From Williamsia maris (GTDB taxonomy: Bacteria > Actinomycetota > Actinomycetes > Mycobacteriales > Mycobacteriaceae), in the NCBI RefSeq assembly GCF_024171815.1, contig NZ_JAMTCJ010000003.1, positions 930,001 through 994,000 of the forward strand: 64,000 nucleotides of DNA, written 5' to 3'. Shown here one piece after another: positions 50,252 to 60,284 of the stretch; positions within the stretch are counted from its first letter, which is position 1, and the number at the start of each line of letters is the position of its first letter. The notes beneath the pieces are model-generated. The model was not told the origin of the DNA. It searched no databases and worked only from the letters and a program-made list of their open reading frames with translations. Made by a program: the position numbers and the translations under genes.

Positions 50252-50875
50252 TCAGTTCAGGGCTGCAGCAAGTACTTCCGACCACGTGGCGACGACCTGC
50301 TTGCGACGGGCGGAGTCGTCGGACAGTGTGTCGGCCAGGCCGAGGCCGCGTGCCATGTCGAGGGTGGCCTGCACCAGCCGGTGCACGGCCGGATCGTCGG
50401 TGTCGCCGGCGATTGCCTGCACGGTCATCCGGTGCGCCGCGCGGGCGAACTTCCGCTCCAACGGACGGATCAGATCGCGCAGACCCGGGTCCGACGCCGC
50501 GGCGCTCCACACCTGCAGCGCCGCCTTGAACTGCGTGCCGGTGTAGATGTCGACGGCACGGGTGACCGCGGCCTCGACGCGACCGGGTCCCTCGGGCAGC
50601 GTCTCGTACATCACCGACGCGCGGCCGGTGAGCTCGTCGAACGTCTGCTCCAGCGTCGCGGTGATCAGGCTCTCGCGGGTGGGGAAATGATGTTGTGCCG
50701 CACCACGCGACACCCCCGCCCGCTCGGCGACCACCGACACCGTCGACGCCGACCACCCCTCGGTGGCCAACACGTCGATCGTCGCCGAGATCAACCGCTC
50801 ACGCGTGGCGCGCGACCGGTCCTGCTGCGGCTTGCGGATCGGGGTGGGCGGTCGCCCGGCGTCGCGGAACATCAC
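50252..50875 (-). CDS. TetR-family regulator of the acyl-CoA operon
   Basis: A 207-residue TetR protein. The HTH reads STVSVVAERAGVSRGAAQHHF followed by PTRESLI (about residues 43-70). Start codons GTG (50875) and ATG (50872) are adjacent and overlap the enoyl-CoA hydratase stop. As the last gene of the operon running from 60251 it probably autoregulates it, comparable in role to AtuR or LiuR in other bacteria. The best operator candidate is CAAGCA-N4-TGCTTG at 60285-60300 in the operon promoter. The ligand is presumably an acyl-CoA intermediate (inference). Confidence 0.85.
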   Translation of the reverse strand: MMFRDAGRPPTPIRKPQQDRSRATRERLISATIDVLATEGWSASTVSVVAERAGVSRGAAQHHFPTRESLITATLEQTFDELTGRASVMYETLPEGPGRVEAAVTRAVDIYTGTQFKAALQVWSAAASDPGLRDLIRPLERKFARAAHRMTVQAIAGDTDDPAVHRLVQATLDMARGLGLADTLSDDSARRKQVVATWSEVLAAALN

Positions 50876-51672
50876 GTCGCCGCCGGTTCACCGACAGCCC
50901 ACCGCGGCGGGCGCTTCTCGAGGAACGCGGTCATGCCCTCCCGGGCCTCGTCGGAGGCGAACAGAGCCGCCGACTCCCGGGTGCGATCCTCGGCGAACCG
51001 CTCGAACTCGGCGCGGATCTGCGCGGTGGCAACCTTCTTCGACTCCCGCAGTCCCTGCGGGGAGCCCTTGCCGATGGCGTCCAGGATGTCTCGAGCGGTC
51101 GACGCCAGGGCGTCGGCGTCGGCCGCGGCAACGGTGATCAGGCCCATCGACTCGGCCTCGGCGGCGCCGAAGCGCTCGCCGGTGACGAAGTAGCGACCGA
51201 CCGACCGTGACGTCATCCGCGACAGCAGCGTCAGCGAGATCACCGACGGAGCCAGACCCAGACGCGCCTCGGTCAGGGCGAAGGTGCTCGCCGGTCCGGC
51301 GACGACGACGTCACACGCTCCGAGCAACCCGATGCCACCGGCCCGGACGTGCCCGTCGACGCGGGCAACCACCGGCCGCGGCAACTCCAGGATCGTCCGC
51401 ATGACCGACACCATGGCCTTCGCGCCCGCGGCCGAGGCCTCCTCCGGCGACATGCCCGAACCGAGGGCACCGGCGAGATCGGCTCCCGCACAGAATGTCC
51501 CACCGGTGTGGGTCAGCACGACGGACCGCACCGCGGGGTCGTCCCCGGCCGTGGCGAGGTGCTCGAGCAGCTGCGCGACGAGATCGGCCGAGAGCGCGTT
51601 GCGATTCGACGGCGAGTCGAGGGTGATCGTCGCGACGCCGGCCGAGGACTCGAGCGTGACCAGGGTTGTCAT
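50872..51672 (-). CDS. Enoyl-CoA hydratase/isomerase family protein
   Basis: A 266-residue crotonase. The CoA and oxyanion segments are SNRNALSADL, GGTFCAGADLAG and HVRAGGIGLLGACDVVVAG. In the second glutamate region the sequence is FALTEARLGLAP, so one of the two catalytic acids of classical hydratases is present and the other position is uncertain. In Atu pathways the cognate enzyme (AtuE) hydrates isohexenylglutaconyl-CoA. The ATG at 51672 (MTTLVTLESS) is preferred to the upstream codon at 51681. It lies 52 bp after the acyl-CoA dehydrogenase, with a short 18-bp repeat in between. Confidence 0.88.
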   Translation of the reverse strand: MTTLVTLESSAGVATITLDSPSNRNALSADLVAQLLEHLATAGDDPAVRSVVLTHTGGTFCAGADLAGALGSGMSPEEASAAGAKAMVSVMRTILELPRPVVARVDGHVRAGGIGLLGACDVVVAGPASTFALTEARLGLAPSVISLTLLSRMTSRSVGRYFVTGERFGAAEAESMGLITVAAADADALASTARDILDAIGKGSPQGLRESKKVATAQIRAEFERFAEDRTRESAALFASDEAREGMTAFLEKRPPRWAVGEPAAT

Positions 51673-51685
51673 GGGTGACACCCTG

Positions 51686-51739
51686 CCATCATCGCGACCG
51701 GGGCCATCAACACGACCGGAACCATCAGTACGACTTGGG
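51686..51739. repeat. 18-bp direct repeat, three units
   Basis: Units starting CCATCA at 51686, 51704 and 51722 share the pattern CCATCAnnnCGACCGGnn with increasing divergence. The third runs into the last codons of the acyl-CoA dehydrogenase. Origin by slippage is likely. Confidence 0.6.
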
Positions 51740-52921
51740 CAGACCGAGGCTGGTCTGCGCCACGAAGTTGAGCACCATCTCGCGACTCACCGGCGCCACC
51801 CGGGCCACGCGGCACAGGTTGAGCAGCGGCGCGATGCCGTACTCGCTGGACAAGCCGTTGCCGCCCATCGACTGCACGGCCTGGTCGACGATCTTCACGC
51901 ACGCCTCGGCGGCGGCGTACTTGCTCATGTTGGCCGGCTCGGCGGCGCCCCAGTCGTCACCCGCGTCGTACATGGTGGCGGCCTTCTGCATCATCAGCTT
52001 GGCCATCTCCATCTCGATCTTGCCCTGCGCCAACGGATGCGCGATCGCCTGGTGCGCGCCGATCGGCGTCTTCCAGACGGTGCGGTTCTTGACGTAGTCG
52101 ACCGCCTTGTCCAGAGCAAAGCGCGCCATGCCCAGGGCCGACGCCGCGGCCATGATCCGTTCCGGGTTCAGACCCGCGAACAGCTGTCCCAACGCCGCGT
52201 CGGCCGATCCGACCAGCGCCGTCGACGGCAGGCGGACGTCGTCGAGGAACAGCTGGAACTGCTTCTCCGGGTTGATCAACTCCATGTCGATCTGCTTGTA
52301 CTCGAAGTTCGGGGTGTCGGTGGGCACGATGAACAACGCCGGCTTGAGCTTGCCGGTCTTCGCGTCCTCGGTGCGCGCGACGATGAGGACCGCCTGCGCC
52401 TGATCGACGCCGGAGATCCAGACCTTGCGGCCGGTCAGCAGCCAGTCGTCGCCGTCGCGCCGGGCGGTCGTGGTGATCTGGTGCGAGTTCGACCCGGCCT
52501 CGGGCTCGGTGATGCCGAACGCCATGGTGACGCTGCCGTCGGACAGACCGGGCAGCCACTGCTGCTTCTGATCGTCGGTGCCGAAACGAGCGATGATGTT
52601 GCCGCAGATCGCCGGTGAGACCACCATCATCAGCAGCCCGACACCGTTCGCGGCCAGCTCCTCCATCACGATCGCGAGCTCATAGATACCCGCGCCGCCA
52701 CCGCCGTACTCCTCGGGGAGGTTGACACCCAGGAACCCGAGCTTGCCGGCCTCGGCCCACAGCTCGTCGGTCTTCTTGCCGGTGCGGGCGCACTCCATGA
52801 AGTACTGCTGGCCGTACCGCTTGCCCAGTGCGGCCACCGAGGCACGCAGCGCCGCGCGCTCCTCGGTCTCCACGAACGGATTCACGGGGGTCTCGGTCAC
52901 GCGCTCAGATGTTGCGGTCAT
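51725..52921 (-). CDS. Acyl-CoA dehydrogenase (second in operon)
   Basis: A 398-residue flavoprotein that desaturates an acyl-CoA at alpha-beta. FAD-contact segments are MAFGITEPEAGSNSH and WLLTGRKVWISGVDQA, and the C-terminal domain has QSMGGNGLSSEYG with the NGL/G region close to the catalytic base in many family members. It is rather long at the N-terminus (PFVETEERAALRASV). Overlap with the biotin carboxylase stop is 4 bp (ATGA). Two different acyl-CoA dehydrogenases flank the carboxylase pair, consistent with desaturation before and after carboxylation in a branched-chain or terpenoid route. Confidence 0.9.
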   Translation of the reverse strand: MTATSERVTETPVNPFVETEERAALRASVAALGKRYGQQYFMECARTGKKTDELWAEAGKLGFLGVNLPEEYGGGGAGIYELAIVMEELAANGVGLLMMVVSPAICGNIIARFGTDDQKQQWLPGLSDGSVTMAFGITEPEAGSNSHQITTTARRDGDDWLLTGRKVWISGVDQAQAVLIVARTEDAKTGKLKPALFIVPTDTPNFEYKQIDMELINPEKQFQLFLDDVRLPSTALVGSADAALGQLFAGLNPERIMAAASALGMARFALDKAVDYVKNRTVWKTPIGAHQAIAHPLAQGKIEMEMAKLMMQKAATMYDAGDDWGAAEPANMSKYAAAEACVKIVDQAVQSMGGNGLSSEYGIAPLLNLCRVARVAPVSREMVLNFVAQTSLGLPKSY

Positions 52922-54969
52922 GCTGTCTCCTCGGTCGTGCTGTCACTGCTGATGACGGCGAGCACATCGCCCACCGCGAGTTGTTGTCCGGCCACGACGG
53001 CCAGTTCGGCCACCACCCCGTCTGCGGGTGCGTGCACCGTGTGTTCCATCTTCATCGCCTCCAGCCACAACAACGGCTGGCCCTGCGTCACCGCGTCGCC
53101 GATCTCGACCGCGATCCGGATGACCGATCCCGGCATGGGCGCCAGCAACGATCCCGGCTTGCCGACCGCGGACGGGTCGATGAAACGAGGGACGTCACGC
53201 AGGGTCACCGACGTCGCGTCGGAGTCCACGTAGGTCACCGCGCGGTGCTGCGCGTCGACGTACCGGGCGACGGCGAACCGCCGTCGGACTCCGTCGACCT
53301 CGAGGGTCACCGATGACGACGACGCCTCCACCAGCGACACCGACGGATCGTCGGGCAGGTCGACGGAGTCACGGCCGGCGCGGTAACGCACCGAGATCGC
53401 GGTGTCGACATCGGCTACCGGATCGGATCCGTCCGGCACGAACCGCTTGGTCTGGTACTGCGAGTGCAGGTTCCGCCATCCCGACGGGACCCCGCGCTGC
53501 ACCGTGGCGCGGTCGCGGTTTGTCGCGGCACCGGATGCCGCCGCGGCGACCGCGGCGAGTCGGACCTCGGATGCGTCGGCCAGCGGCCGCGAGAGCACCG
53601 GCAGGCCGATCTGGTCGATGAACCCGGTGTCGGTGTCACCGGAGCGGAACACGCTGTGCCGCAAAATGGTGACGAGCAGGTCGCGGTTGGTGCCGGGTCC
53701 GTGGACGGTCGCCCGCGCCAACGCGCCTGCGAGCATGGCCGCCGCGCGGGTGCGGTCCGGGGCCCAGCTGATGACCTTGGCGAGCATCGGGTCGTAGAAG
53801 ACCGAGATCTCGCTGCCCGCCTCGATCCCGGAGTCGACGCGGATCCCCGGTCGCTCGAGTCGGTCGAAGGTCACGTCCGCGGGCAGGTCGATGTCGAAGA
53901 CCGTGCCCGACTGCGGTGACCAGTTCGCGGCCGGGTCCTCGGCGTAGAGCCGGGCCTCGATCGAGTGGCCGGTGATCGGCGGCGGGGTGTCGCCGAGCGG
54001 TTCGCCGTCGGCGACCCGGATCTGCCATTCGACGAGGTCGAGACCGGTGGTCGCTTCGGTGACCGGATGCTCCACCTGCAGACGGGTGTTCATCTCCAGG
54101 AAGTAGAAGCGTCCGGAGCCGTCGGCGAGGAACTCCACGGTGCCTGCGCCGACGTAACCGATGGCCGACGCCGCGTTGCGCGCCGCGTCGAACAGACGGT
54201 CCCGCAGATCGCCGCCGATCCGCTCGACGAGCGGTGCGGGCGCCTCCTCGATGATCTTCTGGTGCCGACGCTGGATGGAGCATTCCCGCTCCCCCACCGT
54301 CCACACGCGGCCGTGCTGATCGGCCAACACCTGCACCTCGATGTGGTGTCCGCGTTCGACGTACGGCTCGCAGAACACCGTCGGATCGCCGAAGGCCGAC
54401 TCGGCCTCCCGGGCAGCGGCCGCCACCTCGGTGGTGAGGTCGGCGATGTCGCGGACGATGCGCATGCCGCGCCCGCCACCACCGGCCGACGCCTTGATGA
54501 GTACGGGCAGGTCGGAGGCGGTCAGGGTGGCCGGGTCGAGGTCGCCGAGAATCGGTACGTCCGAGCCGGACATGATCGCCTTGGCGTTGACCTTCGACCC
54601 CATCGACGTGATCGACGACGGCGGCGGGCCGATCCACGCGATGCCTGCATCGATCACCGATTGCGCGAAAGCGGCGTTCTCGGAGAGGAATCCGTATCCG
54701 GGGTGGATCGCGTCGGCGCCTGCGGACTTGGCCGCCGCGATGATGGCGTCGGCGTCGAGGTAGGTCGCCGCGGACGTCTCGCCGGGGAGCCGGACCGCAC
54801 GGTCGGCGGCCGCGACGTGGGGGGCGTCGGCGTCGGGGTCGGAGAAGACCGCGACGGTGGACAGCCCCATTCGCTCACAGGTCGCGAACACACGTCGGGC
54901 GATCTCGCCGCGGTTGGCGACGAGGACCGAGGTGATCGACGAATCGTTGGTGGTCACTGTGCCGTTCAC
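52918..54969 (-). CDS. Biotin carboxylase/BCCP alpha subunit of an acyl-CoA carboxylase
   Basis: A 683-residue alpha subunit with biotin carboxylase (1-450), a linker domain and a C-terminal biotinyl domain. ATP grasp is marked by IKASAGGGGRGMRIV, catalytic residues by ERECSIQRRHQKIIEEAPAP and FLEMNTRLQVEHPVTE. The biotin attachment is EAMKMEH with Lys640. The GTG at 54969 overlaps the beta subunit stop (GTGA). It fits the 3-methylcrotonyl-CoA/geranyl-CoA/propionyl-CoA carboxylase class. Operon context with AtuA favours a methylcrotonyl- or geranyl-like substrate, but sequence alone does not settle it. Confidence 0.92.
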   Translation of the reverse strand: MNGTVTTNDSSITSVLVANRGEIARRVFATCERMGLSTVAVFSDPDADAPHVAAADRAVRLPGETSAATYLDADAIIAAAKSAGADAIHPGYGFLSENAAFAQSVIDAGIAWIGPPPSSITSMGSKVNAKAIMSGSDVPILGDLDPATLTASDLPVLIKASAGGGGRGMRIVRDIADLTTEVAAAAREAESAFGDPTVFCEPYVERGHHIEVQVLADQHGRVWTVGERECSIQRRHQKIIEEAPAPLVERIGGDLRDRLFDAARNAASAIGYVGAGTVEFLADGSGRFYFLEMNTRLQVEHPVTEATTGLDLVEWQIRVADGEPLGDTPPPITGHSIEARLYAEDPAANWSPQSGTVFDIDLPADVTFDRLERPGIRVDSGIEAGSEISVFYDPMLAKVISWAPDRTRAAAMLAGALARATVHGPGTNRDLLVTILRHSVFRSGDTDTGFIDQIGLPVLSRPLADASEVRLAAVAAAASGAATNRDRATVQRGVPSGWRNLHSQYQTKRFVPDGSDPVADVDTAISVRYRAGRDSVDLPDDPSVSLVEASSSSVTLEVDGVRRRFAVARYVDAQHRAVTYVDSDATSVTLRDVPRFIDPSAVGKPGSLLAPMPGSVIRIAVEIGDAVTQGQPLLWLEAMKMEHTVHAPADGVVAELAVVAGQQLAVGDVLAVISSDSTTEETA

Positions 54970-56564
54970 ATCCGGAAGACGCCGAAGTTGGAGGTTCCCT
55001 CGACCGGCGCGGTGTCGATCGCCGAGAGGGTGATGCCCAGGACGGTGCGGGTGTCGCGGGGGTCGATGACCCCGTCGTCGTAGAGCATCCCGGACAGGAA
55101 CGCCGGCAGCGACTGTTCCTCGATCTGCGCCTCGATCACCGCGCGCATCCCGCGGTCGGCCTCTTCGTCGACGGTTCCGCCGCGGGCCTCGGTGGCCGCG
55201 CGCGAGACCAGCGAGATGACCCCGGACAGCTGCGCGGCGCCCATGACGGCCGATTTGGCACTGGGCCAGGCGAACAGGAAACGCGGGTTGAACGCGCGGC
55301 CGCACATACCGTAGTGGCCGGCGCCGTAGCTGGCGCCGATCAGCAGGGAGATGTGCGGGACCGTCGAGTTCGACACCGCGTTGATCATCATCGAGCCGTG
55401 CTTGATGATGCCGTTCTGCTCGTACTCCTTGCCGACCATGTAGCCGGTGGTGTTGTGCAGGAACAACAACGGGGTGTTGCTGCGGTTGGCGAGCTGGATG
55501 AACTGGGTGGCCTTCTGCGACTCGGCGGAGAAGAGCACACCCTGCGCGTTGGCCAGGATGCCCACCGGGTAGCCGTGGACGCGGGCCCAGCCGGTACACA
55601 GCGACGACCCGTACTCGGCCTTGAACTCGTCGAAGTCGCTGTCGTCGACGATCCGGGCGATGACCTCCCGCGGATCGAACGGGATCTTGAGGTCGCCGGG
55701 GACGATGCCGATGAGTTCGTCGGTGTCGTAGCGGGGTTCGACGGGTGCGGCCAGCGGACCGGGGCCGACCTTGCGGTGGTTCAGACGGGAGACGATGCGG
55801 CGGCCGATGCGGATGGCGTCCTGCTCGTCGCGCGCGTAGTAGTCGGCGAGACCGGACTGCCGGGCGTGCATCAACGCACCGCCCAACGACTCGTCGTCGC
55901 TCTCCTCGCCGGTGGCCATCTTCACCAGCGGCGGCCCGCCGAGGAACACCTTGGACTGGTTCTCGATCATCACGGTGTGATCGGACATGCCGGGGACGTA
56001 GGCGCCGCCCGCGGTCGAGTTGCCGAATACCAGTGCGATGGTGGGGATCCCGGCCGCGGAGAGCTGGGTGATGTCACGGAACATCCGACCACCCGGGATG
56101 AAGACGTCCTTCTGGGTGGGCAGGTCGGCGCCACCGGACTCCACCAGCGAGATGCACGGGAGGCGGTTCTCCATCACGATCTCGTTGGCGCGGAACCCCT
56201 TGCGCAGGGTCCACGGGTTGGACGTGCCACCACGCACGGTGGGGTCGTTGGCGACGATCATGCACTCGACGCCCTCGACGACACCGATCCCGATGATCAT
56301 CGACGCACCGACCTGGAAGTCCGAACCGTACGCGGCGAGCGGACACAGTTCGAGGAAGGCGCTGTCGGCGTCGATCAGCAACTCGATGCGCTCACGGGCC
56401 AGCAGCTTGCCGCGCTCGTGGTGACGGGCAACCTTCTTCTCGCCGCCGCCGGCGAGTGCCTTGGTGAACTCGGCGTCGAGCCCGGCCAACTTCTCCTGCA
56501 TCGTCTGCGCCGCGTCGACGAACTCCGGCGCGGACCGGTCGATCACCGATCGCAGTGCCGTCAC
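54966..56564 (-). CDS. Carboxyltransferase beta subunit of an acyl-CoA carboxylase
   Basis: A 532-residue crotonase-fold carboxyltransferase. The two oxyanion regions are SGGADLPTQKDVF...GNSTAGGAYVPGMSD and LHNTTGYMVGKEYEQNGIIKHG...GASYGAGHYGMCGRAF. This closely follows MCC/GCC beta subunits rather than propionyl-CoA ones. It transfers CO2 from biotin to the gamma carbon of an alpha-beta-unsaturated, beta-methyl acyl-CoA. The GTG at 56564 overlaps the first acyl-CoA dehydrogenase stop. The residue that separates methylcrotonyl from geranyl substrates in the literature could be checked by alignment. Confidence 0.92.
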   Translation of the reverse strand: MTALRSVIDRSAPEFVDAAQTMQEKLAGLDAEFTKALAGGGEKKVARHHERGKLLARERIELLIDADSAFLELCPLAAYGSDFQVGASMIIGIGVVEGVECMIVANDPTVRGGTSNPWTLRKGFRANEIVMENRLPCISLVESGGADLPTQKDVFIPGGRMFRDITQLSAAGIPTIALVFGNSTAGGAYVPGMSDHTVMIENQSKVFLGGPPLVKMATGEESDDESLGGALMHARQSGLADYYARDEQDAIRIGRRIVSRLNHRKVGPGPLAAPVEPRYDTDELIGIVPGDLKIPFDPREVIARIVDDSDFDEFKAEYGSSLCTGWARVHGYPVGILANAQGVLFSAESQKATQFIQLANRSNTPLLFLHNTTGYMVGKEYEQNGIIKHGSMMINAVSNSTVPHISLLIGASYGAGHYGMCGRAFNPRFLFAWPSAKSAVMGAAQLSGVISLVSRAATEARGGTVDEEADRGMRAVIEAQIEEQSLPAFLSGMLYDDGVIDPRDTRTVLGITLSAIDTAPVEGTSNFGVFRM

Positions 56565-57721
56565 GCCTGGTACCCCAACCGTTTTGCCGCCAGACCGGTG
56601 AGGATCTCGGTGGTGCCGCCGCCGATGCCCAGGATGCGCATGTCGCGGTACTGGCGCTCGATCTCCGACTCGGCCATGTAGCCCAGTCCGCCGAACAGCT
56701 GCACGGCCTTGTTCGCGACCCACTCGCCGGTCTCGACGGCGGTGTTCTTGGCGAAGCAGACCTCGGCGATGAGGTCGTCAGAGCTCGTGACCTTCCGGTC
56801 GACGACGGCGCGCGTGTACGTCCGTGCGATGTCGATGCGACGGGCCATCTCGGTGACGCTGTCCTGTACGGACTGGCGTGCGATGAGCGGCTTGCCGAAG
56901 GTCTCACGGGTGCGCACCCACTCGAGGGTGAGGTCGAGGCAGCGTTGCGCGCTGGCGTAGGCCTGGGTCGCCAGACCGGCACGCTCGGTGACGAAGCCGG
57001 CCGCGATCTGGGCGAAGCCGGTGTTCTCCGCGCCGACGAGGTTGCCGACCGGCACGCGGGCGTCGACGAAACTCAGTTCCGCGGTGTCCGAACAGCGCCA
57101 GCCCATCTTGTCGAGTTTACGACTGACCGAGAAGCCCGGGGTGTCGGTGTCCACGACGAGCAGGGACACCCCGCCGGCACCCGATCCGCCGGTGCGCACG
57201 GCGGTGACGATGAAGTCGGCCCGGACCGCGGAGGTGATGTAGGTCTTGGCTCCGTTGACCACGTAGTGGTCGCCGTCGCGGACCGCCGAGGTCGTGAGGT
57301 GACCGACGTCGCTGCCGCCACCGGGCTCGGTGATCGCGAGGCTGCCGATCTTCTCGCCTGCGAGGGTGGGACGCACCCATCGGTCGATCTGGTCGGCGTC
57401 GCCCGCGGCCACGAGGTGCGGCAGCGCGATGCCGTGGGTGAACAGCGATGCGTAGATGCCGCCGGCGGCGCCGCGTTCGTGCAGCACCTCGCCGGCGATG
57501 GTGGCGTCGATCAGGTCGCCGCCGGATCCGCCGACCGCCTCGGGGAACCCCAGGCCGAGAAGGCCCAGCTTGGACGCCTCACGATGCAGTTCGCGCGGGA
57601 TGAGTCCGTCACGCTCCCACTCCGCCTGATGCGGCAGGATGTGCCGCTCGACGAATCCACCGACCGTGCTGCGCAGTTCGCGCCGCTCCGGGGTACTCCA
57701 CGCGGGTGTCGCAAGACTCAT
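56561..57721 (-). CDS. Acyl-CoA dehydrogenase (first in operon)
   Basis: A 386-residue acyl-CoA dehydrogenase. FAD segments are LAITEPGGGSDVGHL and YVVNGAKTYITSA, and the C-terminal part holds KAVQLFGGLGYMAESEIERQYRDMRI with the typical arginine and glycine pattern. The sequence resembles citronellyl-CoA, isovaleryl-CoA and long-chain type dehydrogenases, without a residue that identifies the chain. The ATG at 57721 directly abuts the AtuA stop, with no gap. With the carboxylase it forms the core of the pathway. Confidence 0.9.
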   Translation of the reverse strand: MSLATPAWSTPERRELRSTVGGFVERHILPHQAEWERDGLIPRELHREASKLGLLGLGFPEAVGGSGGDLIDATIAGEVLHERGAAGGIYASLFTHGIALPHLVAAGDADQIDRWVRPTLAGEKIGSLAITEPGGGSDVGHLTTSAVRDGDHYVVNGAKTYITSAVRADFIVTAVRTGGSGAGGVSLLVVDTDTPGFSVSRKLDKMGWRCSDTAELSFVDARVPVGNLVGAENTGFAQIAAGFVTERAGLATQAYASAQRCLDLTLEWVRTRETFGKPLIARQSVQDSVTEMARRIDIARTYTRAVVDRKVTSSDDLIAEVCFAKNTAVETGEWVANKAVQLFGGLGYMAESEIERQYRDMRILGIGGGTTEILTGLAAKRLGYQA

Positions 57722-59452
57722 TCAGATGACCTCGAATCGATCGGGGATGTCGACCACGCGGGCGCGTAGCCATTCGCCGAGACCCTTGCCCTGCGGGTCG
57801 AAGCGGACGTTGTCGGCGACGCCGCGACCGAGGATGGCCTCGATCACGAAGTTGACCGCCAGCAGGTTCGGGAAACGGTGACGGGTGACGGTGAGGTCGG
57901 CGGTCTCGGGCAGCAGTTGCGCGAGCAGGTCGACGGTGAGGATCTCGTCGAGCCAGTCGAAGTGCTCCGGATCTCTTACCCACACACCGATGTTGGCGCT
58001 GCCGCCCTTGTCGCCGCTGCGCGCACCGGCGATCAGTCCGAGTGGCGCCGGGCTGGTCGGCCCCCAGTCACGCGCCGGGCGCGGGGGTTCGTCGACCAGG
58101 GGGGCGAGCGGTCCGCGGACCGGGCTCGGCGGGATCTGGGTGACCGTGCCGTCGGACAGGGTGACGCGGTGCTCGACGGTGTCGGCGGCGACGTACCCCG
58201 GCTCGAACACCCCGTACGGGCTGCCCTTGCCGGGAGGGGCCGTCATGCTGAAACCGGGGTAGCTGGCCAACGCCAACTCCACGGCGGCCGAGGAGAACTC
58301 GCGACCGACGGTGTCGGCGTCGCGACTCTTGCCCACGCAGCGCAGCAGCGCCGACGACTGGGCCTCGGTGACGCCGTCGGCACGGTCGGTGCGCGAGAGC
58401 TCCCAGGTGAGTTGTTCGGGCTTGGTGGCCAGCGACGACTCGAACTGCTCGGTGACCAGTCGGGCCTTCTCCTCGACGTCGAGGCCGGTGAGGATCATGG
58501 TGACCTCGTTGCGGAACCCGGCGAGGGTGTTGAGGGAGACCTTGACCGACTCCGGCGGGATCTCGCCGCGCACACCGCTGATCAACACGCGGTCGGTGCC
58601 CTGCTGTGACAACGCGACGGTGTCGAGGCGGGTGGTGACGTCGGGTCCGAGGTATCGGGGACCGGTGATCTCGTAGAGCAACTGCGCGGTGACCGTGCCG
58701 ACCGTCACGGCTCCACCGGTCGCGCGGTGCTTGGTGATGACCGAACTGCCGTCGGCCGCGATCTCCGCGATGGGGAAGCCCGGACGGGACAGATCACCGA
58801 TCTCGGTGAAGAACGCGTAGTTGCCGCCGGTCGCCTGGGTACCGCACTCGATGACGTGCCCGGCGACGACGGCTCCGGCGAGCTGGTCGAGATCGTCGGG
58901 CTGCCAATCGAAGTGGTGTGCAGCAGGGCCGACCGCGAGCGACGCATCGGTGATCCGACCGGTGACGACGACGTCGGCGCCGGCGTCGAGGGCCGCCTTG
59001 ATGCCGAAGGCGCCGAGGTAGGCGTTGGCGGTCAGGGGCTCGCCGAGGCCGAGCTCGGGGGCGCGGGAGATGAGGTCGTCACCGTCGACATACGCGATGG
59101 ACACGTCGACGCCGAGTTCGTCGGCGAGTTCGGTCAGCTTGTCCGCCAACCCCTTCGGGTTCAGCCCACCCGCGTTGGTGACGATGCGGACCTTGCGCTC
59201 GACGGCGATGGTCAGGCACTCGCGCATCTGACGGACGAAGGTCGAGGCGTATCCCCGTGCAGGGTCGCGGAGTCGGTCGCGGCCCAGGATGAGCATCGTC
59301 AGCTCGGCGAGGTAGTCGCCGGTGAGGTAGTCGAGGTCGCCACCCTCGAGCATCTCGCGCATGGCGGTGAAGCGGTCACCGTAGAAGCCGGACGCGTTGC
59401 CGACGCGCACGCAGGGAGCGGTGCGGGGTACGGCGGGGACAGAGGTGGTCAT
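57722..59452 (-). CDS. AtuA-like (DUF1446) acyclic terpene utilisation protein
   Basis: A 576-residue protein of the AtuA family. Landmarks are [20 protein letters not shown] at the start, [34 protein letters not shown] and [19 protein letters not shown], and the C-terminal [20 protein letters not shown] marks the fused AtuA-C ferredoxin-like domain. AtuA is required for citronellol/geraniol catabolism in Pseudomonas, with an unsettled biochemical role. The ATG at 59452 overlaps the stop of the preceding frameshifted gene. Its presence is the main reason to read the operon as terpene-like or methyl-branched acyl-CoA catabolism. Confidence 0.9.
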   Translation of the reverse strand: MTTSVPAVPRTAPCVRVGNASGFYGDRFTAMREMLEGGDLDYLTGDYLAELTMLILGRDRLRDPARGYASTFVRQMRECLTIAVERKVRIVTNAGGLNPKGLADKLTELADELGVDVSIAYVDGDDLISRAPELGLGEPLTANAYLGAFGIKAALDAGADVVVTGRITDASLAVGPAAHHFDWQPDDLDQLAGAVVAGHVIECGTQATGGNYAFFTEIGDLSRPGFPIAEIAADGSSVITKHRATGGAVTVGTVTAQLLYEITGPRYLGPDVTTRLDTVALSQQGTDRVLISGVRGEIPPESVKVSLNTLAGFRNEVTMILTGLDVEEKARLVTEQFESSLATKPEQLTWELSRTDRADGVTEAQSSALLRCVGKSRDADTVGREFSSAAVELALASYPGFSMTAPPGKGSPYGVFEPGYVAADTVEHRVTLSDGTVTQIPPSPVRGPLAPLVDEPPRPARDWGPTSPAPLGLIAGARSGDKGGSANIGVWVRDPEHFDWLDEILTVDLLAQLLPETADLTVTRHRFPNLLAVNFVIEAILGRGVADNVRFDPQGKGLGEWLRARVVDIPDRFEVI

Positions 59453-60251
59453 GCGGTACTCATCTCGGTCGATCGGGGCGCGCGCCCCGGTCCGGGCGGT
59501 CCGGCGAAACACTGTGCGATACGGATCCACTGCGCGGCGTCGTCGCCGTGCACGGACAGGTCGAGGTCGGCGGGTGCGCGACGTTGCGTCACCAGCCGGC
59601 AGAAATCGATGGCCGGGCCGGTCACGCGGTCGGTGGCGTCGTCGGGTCCCCAGGTCCACAGCGAACCGTCGTGGGCGGTCAGTTCGACGCGGAACTCGGC
59701 GGTCGGCGGGGTGCGGCCGTTGACGACGTAGGCGAAGTCGCGGGTGCGGACACCGATGTGCGCGACGGCGCGGATGCGCGACGTCGGCTCCACGGTGACC
59801 CCGAGTGTGTCGGCGACGTCGAGTCCGTGGGCCCAGAGCTCCATGATGCGGGCGGTCGCCATCGACGCCGCCGACATGGGCGGGCCGAACCAGCTCAGCT
59901 TGGTCCCGGACGGGACGGCGACGAGCGCGGTCGCCAGCTCGGCACGGTTCGTGCGCCACGCGGCGAGGATGTCGGCAGGCGCGTCCGCGGCGGCCAGCTC
60001 CGCGGCGGCGTCGACGAAGCCTGCGGGGTCGGCGGCACCCGGGCGAGGACGTCGACGAACGCGTCGGGATCAGCCGCGGACAGAGTGGCGACCCGGTCGG
60101 TCCAGGACAGGTGCCCGATCTGATGGGCGATGGTCCAGCCGACGGCGGGCGTGAGCGTGCGCCAGGTGTCGTCGCCGAGGTCCGCGACCAGGGCGTCGAG
60201 CGACTCCCCCTCAGCGACCATGTCGGCAACCAGGGACTCCACAGCGGTCAT
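59449..60251 (-). pseudogene. TIGR03084-family (DinB/maleylpyruvate-isomerase-like) protein, frameshifted
   Basis: The family reading begins MTAVESLVADMVAEGESLDAL at 60251, with the metal-site motif WTIAHQIGHLSWTDR, and continues to about 60035 ([12 protein letters not shown]). There the frame breaks. Homology resumes one frame over with [15 protein letters not shown], runs through [11 protein letters not shown] and [24 protein letters not shown] and ends at 59449. A single base change in length near 60034-60040 restores a protein of about 267 residues. Members are thought to be mycothiol- or metal-dependent. It is first in the operon and its stop overlaps atuA. It is either a real pseudogene or a sequencing error. 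Confidence 0.8.
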
Positions 60252-60284
60252 GGCACACAGCGTCACAGGTGTGCCAATAAAAAG

